Notes: generated by a model not told the origin, from the sequence alone. Counted from the first letter of the stretch, positions 46,795-55,893 are shown. The stretch: DNA of 64,000 bases from Sulfuritalea sp. (GCA_030651305.1 JAUSCI010000056.1:31251-95250), one strand, 5' to 3'. Numbers and translations are program-made.

Positions 46795-47328
46795 ATGAGC
46801 CACCCATTCAACTTCTGCCCGAATTGCGCAACGCCGTTGCAGTTGCTCTCCGCGATCGAAGACGGCGGCCCAAAGATTCGCTTGCGCTGTCCGGCCTGTG
46901 ACTGGACCCATTGGAACAACCCGACCCCGGTGCTCGCCGCGATCATCGAGATGGCCGACCGCAACGGTCAGGTACTGCTGGCACGCAATGCGGCATGGCA
47001 GGGCCGCATGTTCGGCTTGATCACCGGCTTCATGGAAGCCGGCGAAGCGCCGCAGGCGGGCATCGCCCGCGAGGTGCTGGAAGAAACCGGTTTGCGCATC
47101 GACGCGCCAAAACTGGTCGGCGTGTATGACTTCCAGCGCATGAACCAGATCATCATCGCCTACCACGTGGTGGCGAGCGGCGAGATCATCCTGTCGCCCG
47201 AACTCGCCGAATACAAGCTGTTCCGCCCCGAAGATCTCAAGTGCTGGCGCGCCGGTACGGGCTTTGCCCTGGCCGATTGGCTCACCGCGCGCGGCATCGC
47301 GCCAAAGTGGGTCGAACTGCCGGCCTAG
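46795..47328 (+). CDS. Zinc-ribbon Nudix hydrolase (NUDIX domain protein)
   Basis: A 177-residue protein. An N-terminal zinc ribbon (FCPNCATP...LRCPACDW) is followed by a Nudix domain whose box is complete: G-x5-E-x7-REVLEETGL (about residues 80-102). The layout resembles the NADH pyrophosphatase family but lacks the full NudC N-terminal domain, so the nucleotide substrate is open. The ATG at 46795 is preferred because the zinc ribbon starts there; the frame is open upstream into hemF. Confidence 0.88.
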   Translation: MSHPFNFCPNCATPLQLLSAIEDGGPKIRLRCPACDWTHWNNPTPVLAAIIEMADRNGQVLLARNAAWQGRMFGLITGFMEAGEAPQAGIAREVLEETGLRIDAPKLVGVYDFQRMNQIIIAYHVVASGEIILSPELAEYKLFRPEDLKCWRAGTGFALADWLTARGIAPKWVELPA

Positions 47329-47360
47329 ATTCGATCCCCGCGGTCTGCAGAAATTGGCGC

Positions 47361-47388
47361 TTGACATAAACTGCGGCCAGACTAGACT
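47361..47388 (+). promoter_or_regulatory. Sigma-70 promoter of the toxin-antitoxin pair
   Basis: TTGACA at 47361-47366 and TAGACT at 47383-47388 are separated by 16 bases. The predicted start is about 47395, 23 bases before the antitoxin ATG. ACTAGACTAGAGT overlaps the -10 region and could be the autoregulatory operator. Confidence 0.65.
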
Positions 47389-47417
47389 AGAGTTGGTCAA
47401 GTCGTGAGGAGCAAGAC

Positions 47418-47654
47418 ATGGAACAGGTGAACATCTACGAGGCGAAGACCCAGTTTTCGAAGTATGTCGAGTTGGCCGAATCCGGCCAGGACGTGATCAT
47501 CGCGCGCGGTGGCAAACAGGTCGCGAGGCTGACCGCCATTCAAACCCCAAAACGCGCGATACGCTTTGGCGTACTCAAGGGCAAGGTTCGCGTCGCAGCC
47601 GATTTCGACGCCCCATTGCCGGACGAAGTGCTGGCCGGGTTCGAGGGCCGTTAG
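47418..47654 (+). CDS. Phd/YefM-type antitoxin
   Basis: A 78-residue antitoxin of the Phd/YefM fold (VNIYEAKTQFSKYVELAESGQDVIIARGGKQVARL), with an N-terminal DNA-binding part and a C-terminal tail that should wrap the toxin. GAGGA lies upstream of the ATG. The downstream PIN toxin starts one base after the stop. Confidence 0.92.
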   Translation: MEQVNIYEAKTQFSKYVELAESGQDVIIARGGKQVARLTAIQTPKRAIRFGVLKGKVRVAADFDAPLPDEVLAGFEGR

Positions 47655-47655
47655 C

Positions 47656-48039
47656 GTGAGGGTATTGCTGGATACGCACGTCTTCATCTGGGCAGTGACC
47701 GACAGCCGGCGCTTGAGCAAGGAAGCCAGAAAGGTCATACGCGAAGCGACCGAGGTCTTCGTCTCGGCGGCGTCGATCTGGGAGATCGCGATCAAGTCCG
47801 CCATCGGCAAGATCAAAGCCGATGCCGACGAAATGACACGCGCCATCGCCGCCAGCGGTTTCGTCGAACTACCGATAGCCGCCGTTCATGCGGCGCAGGT
47901 TGCCCGCTTGCCTCTGCTCAACGACCACAAGGATCCATTCGACAGGTTGCTGGTAGCGCAATCGATTGTCGAACCACTTGTTCTGCTGACTGCCGATCCA
48001 AAGGTCGCCGCCTACGGTGGCTTGATCAGAACCGTCTAG
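47656..48039 (+). CDS. vapC: VapC-type PIN-domain ribonuclease toxin
   Basis: A 127-residue PIN-domain protein with the acidic residues LLDTHVFIWA (Asp 6), SIWEIAIK (Glu) and NDHKDPFDRLLVAQ (Asp pair), which bind the catalytic metal. The start is GTG at 47656, immediately after the antitoxin stop, giving the expected antitoxin-toxin order. The AT-richer five-gene island begins directly downstream. Confidence 0.92.
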   Translation: MRVLLDTHVFIWAVTDSRRLSKEARKVIREATEVFVSAASIWEIAIKSAIGKIKADADEMTRAIAASGFVELPIAAVHAAQVARLPLLNDHKDPFDRLLVAQSIVEPLVLLTADPKVAAYGGLIRTV

Positions 48040-48110
48040 TCTGCCACGCGATGTCAAAAATAGATCGAACCCCGGCTTCAATGGCTCTAAGACAAACCGT
48101 TGAAGGAGAC

Positions 48111-49109
48111 ATGACTGTAAAAACATCTCCTAAGGTCAAGAAACGTCAAAGTGCGCCCTCTAAAGCACCTAGCGTGAAGCGAGTTAGCTCTAAGACCGCA
48201 CCTGACAAGGTACGCGCCGAAGATTATGCGATTTGGGTTGGCGATACAGAGAAATTTCTGAAAAAACTTCCGAAGGAGCCATTGTTTGACCTGATTGTGT
48301 CTTCGCCTCCGTACAACATAGGAAAGGCTTACGAGAAGAAGAATGATCTAAAGCAGTACATGGAGTGGCAGAAACGGATCATTGATGAGTTAGTGCCTCG
48401 GCTGAAGCCCAATGGCAGTTTGTGCTGGCAGATTGGAAATTTTGTCGATAACGGTCAGATTGTTCCGCTAGATATTGAATTTGGTCCGATCTTCAAAGGG
48501 CATGGGCTACAGATGCGCAATCGCATCATTTGGCACTTTGGCCATGGCTTACACACGCAACGACGCTTTTCTGGGCGCTATGAGGTGGTGCTTTGGTACA
48601 CGAAGACGGATGATTACGTTTTCAATCTGGATGCTGTTAGGGTTCCTGCAAAGTACCCAGGTAAAAAGCACTTCAAAGGACCAAAGGCTGGTGAGTTGTC
48701 CGGAAACCCGATGGGGAAGAATCCTGAAGATGTTTGGGCCAACCTAGATGATGTTTGGTCGATTCCAAATGTGAAAGCCAACCATGTCGAGAAAACGCTG
48801 CATCCTTGCCAGTTTCCGGTGGGCCTAATTGAAAGGCTCGTTCTAGCGCTTACGAACAAGGGTGATCTGGTGTTCGACCCGTTCGCAGGGGTGTGTTCGG
48901 CAGGTGTTGCTGCAGCAATTAAGAAGCGGCGCTTCTGGGGTTGCGAGTTATCGGCTGAGTACGCCGAGGTCGGTATTCAGCGCCTAAAAGAAGCCATTTC
49001 AGGGAAAGCGCTCTACCGCCCGCACGATAAGCCACTGTATGACCATACACAGAGCAATCTCTCTAAGTTTCCGGACGACTGGCTGACCAAGAAAGGTGAA
49101 CAAAAATGA
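48111..49109 (+). CDS. Site-specific DNA methyltransferase, SPPY class (likely N4-cytosine)
   Basis: A 332-residue amino-methyltransferase in beta-type order. The catalytic motif IV, VSSPPYNIGKAY (about residue 64), comes before the SAM-binding motif FDPFAGVCSAGVAA (about residue 255), with the target-recognition region between. SPPY rather than DPPY suggests N4-cytosine methylation. The N-terminal 35 residues are strongly basic and low-complexity. The ATG at 48111 is chosen because AAGGAG lies eight bases upstream; an in-frame ATG at 48051 lacks one. It is the first of five tightly linked genes and overlaps the next by four bases. Confidence 0.9.
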   Translation: MTVKTSPKVKKRQSAPSKAPSVKRVSSKTAPDKVRAEDYAIWVGDTEKFLKKLPKEPLFDLIVSSPPYNIGKAYEKKNDLKQYMEWQKRIIDELVPRLKPNGSLCWQIGNFVDNGQIVPLDIEFGPIFKGHGLQMRNRIIWHFGHGLHTQRRFSGRYEVVLWYTKTDDYVFNLDAVRVPAKYPGKKHFKGPKAGELSGNPMGKNPEDVWANLDDVWSIPNVKANHVEKTLHPCQFPVGLIERLVLALTNKGDLVFDPFAGVCSAGVAAAIKKRRFWGCELSAEYAEVGIQRLKEAISGKALYRPHDKPLYDHTQSNLSKFPDDWLTKKGEQK

Positions 49110-49561
49110 AAGGGACCGCATTCAGTCATCAGGATGGTGCAATAGTTATTCCTCGCGCGCTGCAGGAAGAACTCTCCCAGATCATCAAGCAAATTCGGGT
49201 AAAGGTCGAACGTGGCGCAGCATCCTCTGTCAGGGAAGCACTTATACGGGGGCTACTGCATCATGGATGGGCCGGTGAGGTAGCACTCAATAGTAGCTCC
49301 AAGATCACCATTACCTCGTCTAAGTCAGGCGTCGGCCTCTGCTTACAAACCGGAAACATTTCCCGAATGTACGCGGACCTCCTCAAACTTCAGAAACTTT
49401 ACCTAGACAGCTCTATCGTGGCAGGGGTGATGATTGTTCCGAGTCATCCATGCGCTAAGGTCTTGGGAGATAACCTTGCCAATGCAACGCGCCTAGAAGC
49501 TGAACTTAGCATCTTTGCCAAAGTGATTACTGTTCCTATTCTTCTACTCTCCATTGAGTGA
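49106..49561 (+). CDS. BglII/BstYI-like restriction endonuclease homologue, active site apparently degenerate
   Basis: A 151-residue protein. GVGLCLQTGNISRMYADLLK, LDSSIVAGVMIVPS and NATRLEAELSIF match by eye the core of BglII/BstYI-family endonucleases, which have an (E)xQ-F-G-N-like strand followed by a helix with YAD. In BglII the catalytic residues are Asp84, Glu93 and Gln95. Here the Gln is kept (Q81), but the Glu and Asp positions read C79 and T70. If the alignment is right the protein binds but may not cut DNA. It is flanked by the methyltransferase and a ParB-like gene. Confidence 0.6.
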   Translation: MKGTAFSHQDGAIVIPRALQEELSQIIKQIRVKVERGAASSVREALIRGLLHHGWAGEVALNSSSKITITSSKSGVGLCLQTGNISRMYADLLKLQKLYLDSSIVAGVMIVPSHPCAKVLGDNLANATRLEAELSIFAKVITVPILLLSIE

Positions 49562-49565
49562 CGCC

Positions 49566-50879
49566 ATGAACCAATTGACTCTTCCCGTTGGACCGAAAGA
49601 CTCTCCTCTTGGATGGCCTCTTGCAGCGCGGCTGGAGGAGTTTGCGAAGCTCCATGGACAGAAGAATCTTCCGACTGATCGAGTGGAGTTTCAGGGAAAG
49701 ATTCGTGATTTTCCAATCATTACTGTTCCGCTCAACCTACCTAAATACCGGCTAAGTAATGGCCGAACTGCTTCAAGCCAATCGGAATTCTTGGCGAAAC
49801 ATCCAGATAGGCCAAGCAACTACTTTGTTGCTGATCCGGAACTATTGGATGTCCAGCAAGCGCAGCATGAACTACTGCTCAAGCTTGGTGAGAAGCAGGA
49901 CTTGTTGAAATACTTTCTAGATACGGCCAACAAGCAGTCGAACCCAATCTTGCTAGACGAAAACGGATTCGTCGTTAACGGAAACCGCCGACTTACAGCC
50001 TGGCGCCATCTCTATACAAACGGCCCAAAAAAGTATGCGCATTTCGCGCATATCGATGTTGTCGTTTTGCCTCATTGCGACGAGAAGGAAATAGATCGCC
50101 TTGAGGCACGCCTGCAAATACAGCAGGACATCAAAGCCGATTACTCATGGGACGCCGAAGCGAACATGATGGTGCAGAAGATGAAACTGCACGGTTTTAG
50201 TGAGAAGGAAATTGGCGATATTTACGGAATGAAAGATGCCGAAGTACGAGAACTACTGCTGATGCGTGAGTATGCGGATGAGTACTTAAAGTCCCTCGGG
50301 AAGGCCGATCATTGGTCATTGGTTGTTGAGAACGAGATGGCATTCCAGAAACTTGTCCAAAACCTCTCAAAGATTACTTCGGCCGGTGAGCAAGACCTGT
50401 TTAAACAGGCCGCATTTATTTTGATAGAGAAGTCCGAAACCGTGGGACGCCGACTGTATGAGGCAATCCCTGAGATACAGAAATATCTACCAAACGTAAA
50501 ATCGAAACTCAAGGAGCAATTTCCAGTCAAGGCTCCTGAGAGCAAGAAAGGGGATATGGAGGATCTTTTCGGCGGAGCAGTAGCTAAGAACGATCCCTTG
50601 GATATTCCCTTAGCGGCAGCAATTATGGCCACGCCTGAAAGCAAGGAAAAGGCAAAAGAAATTATCGTTGAGGTGATTGATGCTCAACGCGAGCTTAAGA
50701 AAGAGGCGCAATCGGCAAACTTTCTTATCAACCAACTCGCGCGCGCAAATGGATTTGTTCAATCAGCCATTTCGGATGGCCTAAAGGCAGAAACGAACAG
50801 GACCGGAGTGGAAACGCAACTGGCCGAGCTTGAAAAGCGGATCGCTCATATCCAGAAGTGGCTGGGAGAGAATGCTTAA
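49566..50879 (+). CDS. ParB/Srx-domain protein
   Basis: A 437-residue protein with a ParB N-terminal-type nucleotide-binding motif, NPILLDENGFVVNGNRRLTAWRHL (about residues 118-142), of the ParB/sulfiredoxin superfamily. A helix-turn-helix-like stretch at about 205-230 (GFSEKEIGDIYGMKDAEVRELL) and a long helical, probably coiled-coil C-terminus follow. This is not a chromosomal partition gene: no parA or parS context exists. ParB/Srx domains can hydrolyse CTP or ATP, or nick DNA, in several defence-type proteins. It overlaps the helicase gene by eight bases. Confidence 0.8.
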   Translation: MNQLTLPVGPKDSPLGWPLAARLEEFAKLHGQKNLPTDRVEFQGKIRDFPIITVPLNLPKYRLSNGRTASSQSEFLAKHPDRPSNYFVADPELLDVQQAQHELLLKLGEKQDLLKYFLDTANKQSNPILLDENGFVVNGNRRLTAWRHLYTNGPKKYAHFAHIDVVVLPHCDEKEIDRLEARLQIQQDIKADYSWDAEANMMVQKMKLHGFSEKEIGDIYGMKDAEVRELLLMREYADEYLKSLGKADHWSLVVENEMAFQKLVQNLSKITSAGEQDLFKQAAFILIEKSETVGRRLYEAIPEIQKYLPNVKSKLKEQFPVKAPESKKGDMEDLFGGAVAKNDPLDIPLAAAIMATPESKEKAKEIIVEVIDAQRELKKEAQSANFLINQLARANGFVQSAISDGLKAETNRTGVETQLAELEKRIAHIQKWLGENA

Positions 50880-52698
50880 CATTGCCTACCGCGACGAAGA
50901 TCGTCGCGCTGTGATTACTTGGCAGGCCGCCGATGAAGATGCGCCCTGGCTGAGTACACTCAAGCGACTACTGTTCGCTTGTTCAGATGAGGCGAGCCAA
51001 CAGGGTGGCTATCAGATATCGATTCCATGGTGGGCTTTCTCAGCCATACGACCGCAGCTTTATGAGCTGTTTCAGGGATTTGGGCTTTCCACTGAAAAGG
51101 ATATTTCAGTGGAAGAAAAAGCGCGGGATTTCCTCCGAAAGTCGACTCGGAACGCACAGAGCTACACTTTAGCTACGCAAGCACATGAACAAGATGCGGA
51201 TGCTCTTAAGGCAAATCTGGGGAAGATTGGATTTTCACGAACGCTAACACCAGAACAAATTCGGAATGTCCGCAAGATAGGAACGCTCCCAGCGGCAGCA
51301 ACTTTCTCGGTCCCTGGAGCGGGAAAAACAACAGAAGCTCTGGCTTTCTTTTTTGTTCGCGCAACTGCTGGCGATCGACTTCTTGTTGTTGCGCCGAAGA
51401 ATGCGTTTGCGGCGTGGGGAGAGCAGTTGGCTATATGTATGAGTGATCTTGGTGCGCAGTTTGTTCGGCTGCGCGGTGGTCAAGACAGGATTGCTCGGCT
51501 GCTTGAGGATGATCCGCAGTTTATGCTAATAACGTATCAGCAGCTTCCACGCGTGAAAGAGCTTGTCGCCAGCCATCTGGCGCAGTATCCGACGTTCGTC
51601 TTTCTAGACGAAAGCCATCGGATTAAGGGCGGTATAGGGCGATTAACTCCCCAAGCAGTACTGAGCTTGTCTCACTTGCCGGTTGGCAAGCTAATTATGT
51701 CCGGGACACCGATGCCCCAATCGGTCGAGGACTTGCTGCCGCAGTTTGCTTTTCTATTTCCTGAAATTCCGGTTGTTGCGGATAACGTGGTTGAGTTTTT
51801 CCGTCCGGTTTATGTCCGAACCAACAAAAAGGAACTTGGTCTGCCTGAGCCTGAACGCATCATCAAGAAGCTGCCCTTGGCGCCGGTACAGAACGAGCTC
51901 TACAAGCTCATGAAGCATGAGGTCGCTCGGGAAGCCGCTACTGCACTGTCCATTCGCAGCAAGCAGGCCTTTCGGTCACTGGGAAGGTCCGTGGCAAGGT
52001 TGCTTCAGTTCGTCTCAAATCCCTCTCTGTTGGCTCGGAACATTGAGTTTGCGCATCCCGACTTGATGAGGGCGGTACTTGCTGAGGGCGATGGCCCGAA
52101 GATCCGTTACGTTTTACGTCGAGCGCGAGAGCTCGCCAACGAAGGACAAAAGGTCTTGATTTGGTCTTCGTTCGTACAGAATGTTGAGTATTTGGCGCTG
52201 CGCCTGGCCGATCTTGGAGCCGTCTATATCCATGGTGGAGTAGACGCTGGCGATGAGGACGATGATGAGACCCGGGAAGGAAAGATTAAGGCCTTCCACG
52301 ACAATGAACAGACCATGGTGTTGGTGGCAAATCCGGCTGCCGCAAGTGAAGGTATAAGCCTTCATACGATCTGCCATCATGCCATTTATCTTGATCGCAC
52401 TTTTAACGCGGCGCACTATCTACAATCTGAGGATCGAATCCATCGTCTCGGTTTGCCGCCAGATCAAAAAACTACCATTGAGATTGTCGAGTGCACAGGA
52501 ACTGTCGACGAAACCGTTCGGGAAAGGCTCCATCAGAAGGTCGATGCGATGGCTGTAGCACTTGAGGATTCCTCTCTGAGAATCGATCAGTTGATCTCAC
52601 TCGAACCCACGGCAGAGGATGATCCAGAGGACTACACGGTGGGCCTCAAGCAGGAAGACATTGAGGCTCTCTTGCGTGATTTAAGCATAGACGATTAA
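50872..52698 (+). CDS. SNF2-type DEAD/DEAH helicase or translocase
   Basis: A 608-residue SF2 ATPase. The Walker A motif is SVPGAGKTTEA (about residue 148), with DESH as motif II (about 245), MSGTP as motif III and a C-terminal half with VLIWSSFVQNVEYLA, NPAAASEGISLHTICHHAIYLDR and QSEDRIHRLG. The last block is typical of SNF2/HepA-like translocases. The N-terminal 130 residues lack a recognised domain and may contact partners. The ATG at 50872 lies inside the end of the ParB-like gene. Confidence 0.9.
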   Translation: MLNIAYRDEDRRAVITWQAADEDAPWLSTLKRLLFACSDEASQQGGYQISIPWWAFSAIRPQLYELFQGFGLSTEKDISVEEKARDFLRKSTRNAQSYTLATQAHEQDADALKANLGKIGFSRTLTPEQIRNVRKIGTLPAAATFSVPGAGKTTEALAFFFVRATAGDRLLVVAPKNAFAAWGEQLAICMSDLGAQFVRLRGGQDRIARLLEDDPQFMLITYQQLPRVKELVASHLAQYPTFVFLDESHRIKGGIGRLTPQAVLSLSHLPVGKLIMSGTPMPQSVEDLLPQFAFLFPEIPVVADNVVEFFRPVYVRTNKKELGLPEPERIIKKLPLAPVQNELYKLMKHEVAREAATALSIRSKQAFRSLGRSVARLLQFVSNPSLLARNIEFAHPDLMRAVLAEGDGPKIRYVLRRARELANEGQKVLIWSSFVQNVEYLALRLADLGAVYIHGGVDAGDEDDDETREGKIKAFHDNEQTMVLVANPAAASEGISLHTICHHAIYLDRTFNAAHYLQSEDRIHRLGLPPDQKTTIEIVECTGTVDETVRERLHQKVDAMAVALEDSSLRIDQLISLEPTAEDDPEDYTVGLKQEDIEALLRDLSIDD

Positions 52699-52700
52699 GA

Positions 52701-53552
52701 ATGAATTTCTCGCCTGGAGTCATCACGTCTTGCTTTGAATTGCTCGAACTGGTCACTCGGCACCGCCTAACGTTTCCAGAGGTGAGAGTTTCCTTTCAGT
52801 CGATCGGCGTTGTCCCAACAGGAATCGTGATCGAGAGCACGACCGCGATGGGATGGGTCCGTGTCGGTGAGGACGGATACTCGGCACTCACTCCTGCGGG
52901 TGAGCGGTTATTGGGGCTAGGATCCCATCCTGAGCGTCTACGGCGGGCGATCTTGGATTACATCGATGTTCAGCAGCCAGTCTGGGTACAGAACGCGACC
53001 TTTGGACGTGCCAAATTACTTGCGTTTGCCGGAAGTGCGATTGCACAAGTATTCCTTGAAGCCGGGTTAGTTGATGGTACTGATGATGACACAGTGGCGT
53101 TCTGGGATACGCTTGCTGGCAGAGCTCGTGGCCAGAAGGATGATCGACTGCTGTCAATAGGTCGTGATGGGGAGCGTCTTACGATCGCCTATGAAGAGGA
53201 CCGCACGGGAAAAAAGCCTAGGTGGATAGCGCTCGAGTCGAATGCTGATGGCTACGACATCTTGTCGATCATGGGGCCGAATGACCCGCGATCACTTTCC
53301 ATTGAGGTTAAGACAACGACGATTGGCTCCTCGGGTAGCTTGTATCTTAGCCGGAATGAGTGGGAGCGAGCGCTGCAGACTAGGAACCACGTATTTCATC
53401 TTTGGGATATGAGCAAACGCTCAGCCAAGAGACTTGCTGTGGTTACTCATCAGGATATCGAACCACATATTCCGGCAGATCGTGGAGAAGGCGATTGGAA
53501 GGCCATGCTTGTGCCTATCGGTACTTTCGAGATGTTTTTCAGAGCTATCTAG
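52701..53552 (+). CDS. DUF3883 domain protein, probable PD-(D/E)xK-like nuclease
   Basis: A 283-residue protein. The C-terminal third (about residues 150-255) matches DUF3883: ALESNADGYDILSIMG, then SLSIEVKTTT with Asp 185, Glu 202 and Lys 204 as a D...ExK constellation, then YLSRNEWERAL. DUF3883 domains accompany helicases and methyltransferases in restriction-like systems. The N-terminal half has winged-helix-like features (ALTPAGERLLGLG). It starts two bases after the helicase and ends the island operon. Confidence 0.8.
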   Translation: MNFSPGVITSCFELLELVTRHRLTFPEVRVSFQSIGVVPTGIVIESTTAMGWVRVGEDGYSALTPAGERLLGLGSHPERLRRAILDYIDVQQPVWVQNATFGRAKLLAFAGSAIAQVFLEAGLVDGTDDDTVAFWDTLAGRARGQKDDRLLSIGRDGERLTIAYEEDRTGKKPRWIALESNADGYDILSIMGPNDPRSLSIEVKTTTIGSSGSLYLSRNEWERALQTRNHVFHLWDMSKRSAKRLAVVTHQDIEPHIPADRGEGDWKAMLVPIGTFEMFFRAI

Positions 53553-53629
53553 GAACTGAAGAGAGCCACTCAAAGAGAACCCAACAGGGCGCTGCGCGAC
53601 AAAGCTTCGCAATGATGCTCACCTCCAAA

Positions 53630-54814
53630 TTAGAGCACCGCCGCCGCCCGATAGTGGCGTACCGCCAGCGCCGACTCTTCGAGCTGGTCGAGCAGTTGCG
53701 CCAGTTCGACGTGGGCGGCGCGCGAAGGCGCGATGGCCAGCGCCGCTTCAAGATAACTTCGCGCCTTGCCCCACAGTTGCTGCTGACGGCACAGCCTGCC
53801 CAGCGTAAGCAGGAGGGCGCCATCGCGCGGCGCGCGTTCCAGCCATTTCTCGGCTTGTGCGATGCGGCCAAGGACATCGCCGGCGGGCTCCCCGGCCTGA
53901 CCGCACTCACCATAGGCCAATACCAGCGAGGCATCCCAGCTTTCATCGAGCGCATCCTCGATCACGCGCTGGGCTTCGCGGCAGTCGCCGGCTGCCGCCA
54001 GCGCACGCGCCGTTTCCAGCGCCAATGAGGGTTCGGCGCGGTCGCCGTCATCCAGTTCGCGCCAGTAGCGCATGAGCCCCGAAGGGTCTTCGCGCAGGCT
54101 GCGCAGGGCTTCGCGCACGGCACGACTGTGAATCGGCGCCGCCAGTTCCGGGGTCAGGGCCTGGTGCTTTTCGAGCTGGCGCACCAGCCGCGCCACTTCG
54201 CGCCAGTTGCCCAGGCCCTGCTCGGCGCGCACGCTAAGGCGCAAGGCGGCAATGTGCCGCCCCTGGCGCGAAGCGAGCTGCTGCAAGGCATCGCGGGCGT
54301 CCTCGAAGCGGCGGTCTTCCAGTGCGAATTCGGCTTCGGTCATCAATCGGGCCGCCTGCAGGCCGACGGCGTCGTGCTCGCGTACGCGCATCGCCCATTG
54401 CGCCGAGCGCTCTGCATCGCGCATGGCGTGGGCGGCGCGCCAACCCGCCAGCGCCAGCATGCCCGAGGTGGCGGACTCCGGCCTGACCTTTTCGGCGCAA
54501 CGCATGGCTTGCCCGTAACGGCCTTCCTGCAGCAAGCGCCAGGCGTCGCGCAATGCCAGCGCGGCTTTTTCCCGTTGCCTCCGCTGCCGAAATTCCGCCA
54601 CGGCGCGCGGCAGTACAAGGATGTGGTTGACGGCGCGCGCCAGCAGGTAGATCACGAAGAATCCGGCGATCAAGGCCAGCAGAAACAGGTTGAGCGATAG
54701 TTCCGCGCGCCACGGCGGCAGCACCAGCAGCACATAACCCTCGTTGTAGCGGGCGGCCAGTGCCAGCCCCACCGCCAGCGCAGCCAGAATCAGCAGCCAG
54801 AACAGGGCGCGCAT
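53630..54814 (-). CDS. hemY: HemY-like tetratricopeptide membrane protein
   Basis: A 394-residue protein with two N-terminal membrane helices (about residues 3-22 and 40-60) and a TPR-rich periplasmic or cytoplasmic domain. It is the HemY of the proteobacterial hemCDXY cluster, not the oxidase of the same name. Its exact role in heme metabolism is not settled. The last residues (EESALAVRHYRAAAVL) are encoded by a dispersed-repeat copy. hemX lies eight bases upstream. Confidence 0.92.
   Translation of the reverse strand: MRALFWLLILAALAVGLALAARYNEGYVLLVLPPWRAELSLNLFLLALIAGFFVIYLLARAVNHILVLPRAVAEFRQRRQREKAALALRDAWRLLQEGRYGQAMRCAEKVRPESATSGMLALAGWRAAHAMRDAERSAQWAMRVREHDAVGLQAARLMTEAEFALEDRRFEDARDALQQLASRQGRHIAALRLSVRAEQGLGNWREVARLVRQLEKHQALTPELAAPIHSRAVREALRSLREDPSGLMRYWRELDDGDRAEPSLALETARALAAAGDCREAQRVIEDALDESWDASLVLAYGECGQAGEPAGDVLGRIAQAEKWLERAPRDGALLLTLGRLCRQQQLWGKARSYLEAALAIAPSRAAHVELAQLLDQLEESALAVRHYRAAAVL
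53663..53676 (+). repeat. Dispersed repeat copy 7, inside hemY
   Basis: A perfect core in the 3' end of hemY, in the antisense direction, translated as part of ESALAVRH. It is close to the right-hand border of the AT-rich island. Confidence 0.7.
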
Positions 54815-54822
54815 CGCGATCC

Positions 54823-55893
54823 TTACTTGCCTGCCGCGCCGCCGATGCTGCGTTCGCGGGCAAACTTCAGATTGCGCAGGGCGGTCAGCGTTTCCGCCAG
54901 GCCCGGCAGATCGAAAGTGACATCGGCGGTCGCCAGCGCCTTCAAGGTCGCCTGCGCCGCCTGCACCGGCTTGGCCATGCCATCGAAGTAGCGCTCGAGC
55001 TGCTCACGCGCCTGGCGTATTTCTTCGCGGAAGGTCTTGCCGTCGCGCTGCAGCAGCGCCAGGCGCGCGTTAAGCAGGCGCAGCTTGAGGTTCTCGCGCA
55101 GGAAGAAACTCTGGTTGGGCGAAAGCAGCGCGGGATCGGCCTGGTCGATGCGCTCGATGCGCACCAGCTGTCTGAGTTCGCGCCACAGGTCGGCGCCAAG
55201 TTCGCGCCAGTAGTCGGTGTCCGCGGGTTTCGCCGACCGTACCGGCTTCAGCGCTTCGGCCTTCGGCCTTTGTTCGTAGGCCAGCGGCAATCTGTCAACG
55301 GCCGCCACCACGCTTTCGATCTTCAGCGACAACCCGGTGACATTGGCTCCCGGGGTCGCCTTGAGGCGCTCGATGTCGCGCGCGATGAGCTTCCGGGCCG
55401 GCAGGAACTGCGGCTGCACCGAACGGGCGAGGCGGGCGTCGGCACCCTGCAGCGCGGAGAGTGCCGCCTCGACATTGCCGGCGAACTGCAACTGCTGCAT
55501 GGCGATCACGATGGCCTGCTCGACTTCGGCCAGGACGCGCTCGTCGCGGGTACTCGAAAGCTCCTGGTACATGGCCTCCAGCGCCACGGCCTGACTCTGC
55601 GTTTCGGCGAGTTTCGCCTCCAGCACGCCCACCTTGGCCTGCAGAGTCGCCAGCGTTTCCTGGCTCTGCCGGGCCAGGGCGCGACCTTCCTTGGCGACGG
55701 AGTCGCCTTCGCTCAGGCGCCGCGCAAGCTCCTGCTGCAGGTCGGCGACCTGCATGCGGTTGTCGACCCACAGCGCGACGACGATCGCGATCGCGACCGC
55801 GAGAACCCGCACGGTGGGCTGCCGCCATGCAGTGCGCCAACCGCCAGCGAGTGGCGGCGGCGGGTCCGTATCAGTTTGCAGGGGCGTTTCCAT
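54823..55893 (-). CDS. hemX: HemX-like uroporphyrinogen-III C-methyltransferase family protein
   Basis: A 356-residue HemX-family protein. One membrane helix (about residues 30-50) is followed by a long coiled coil (DLQQELARRLSEGDSVAKEGRALARQSQ...) and a helical C-terminal domain. Despite the family name no methyltransferase motif is visible, and HemX proteins are thought to act as scaffold or regulator. The ATG at 55893 is used; it overlaps the hemD stop region. It is part of hemC-D-X-Y. Confidence 0.92.
   Translation of the reverse strand: METPLQTDTDPPPPLAGGWRTAWRQPTVRVLAVAIAIVVALWVDNRMQVADLQQELARRLSEGDSVAKEGRALARQSQETLATLQAKVGVLEAKLAETQSQAVALEAMYQELSSTRDERVLAEVEQAIVIAMQQLQFAGNVEAALSALQGADARLARSVQPQFLPARKLIARDIERLKATPGANVTGLSLKIESVVAAVDRLPLAYEQRPKAEALKPVRSAKPADTDYWRELGADLWRELRQLVRIERIDQADPALLSPNQSFFLRENLKLRLLNARLALLQRDGKTFREEIRQAREQLERYFDGMAKPVQAAQATLKALATADVTFDLPGLAETLTALRNLKFARERSIGGAAGK

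Noticed and set aside
49566..50879. Chromosome- or plasmid-partition ParB
   Set aside because: There is no ParA gene or parS-like cluster. The protein is embedded in a methyltransferase-helicase operon and has a different C-terminal half.
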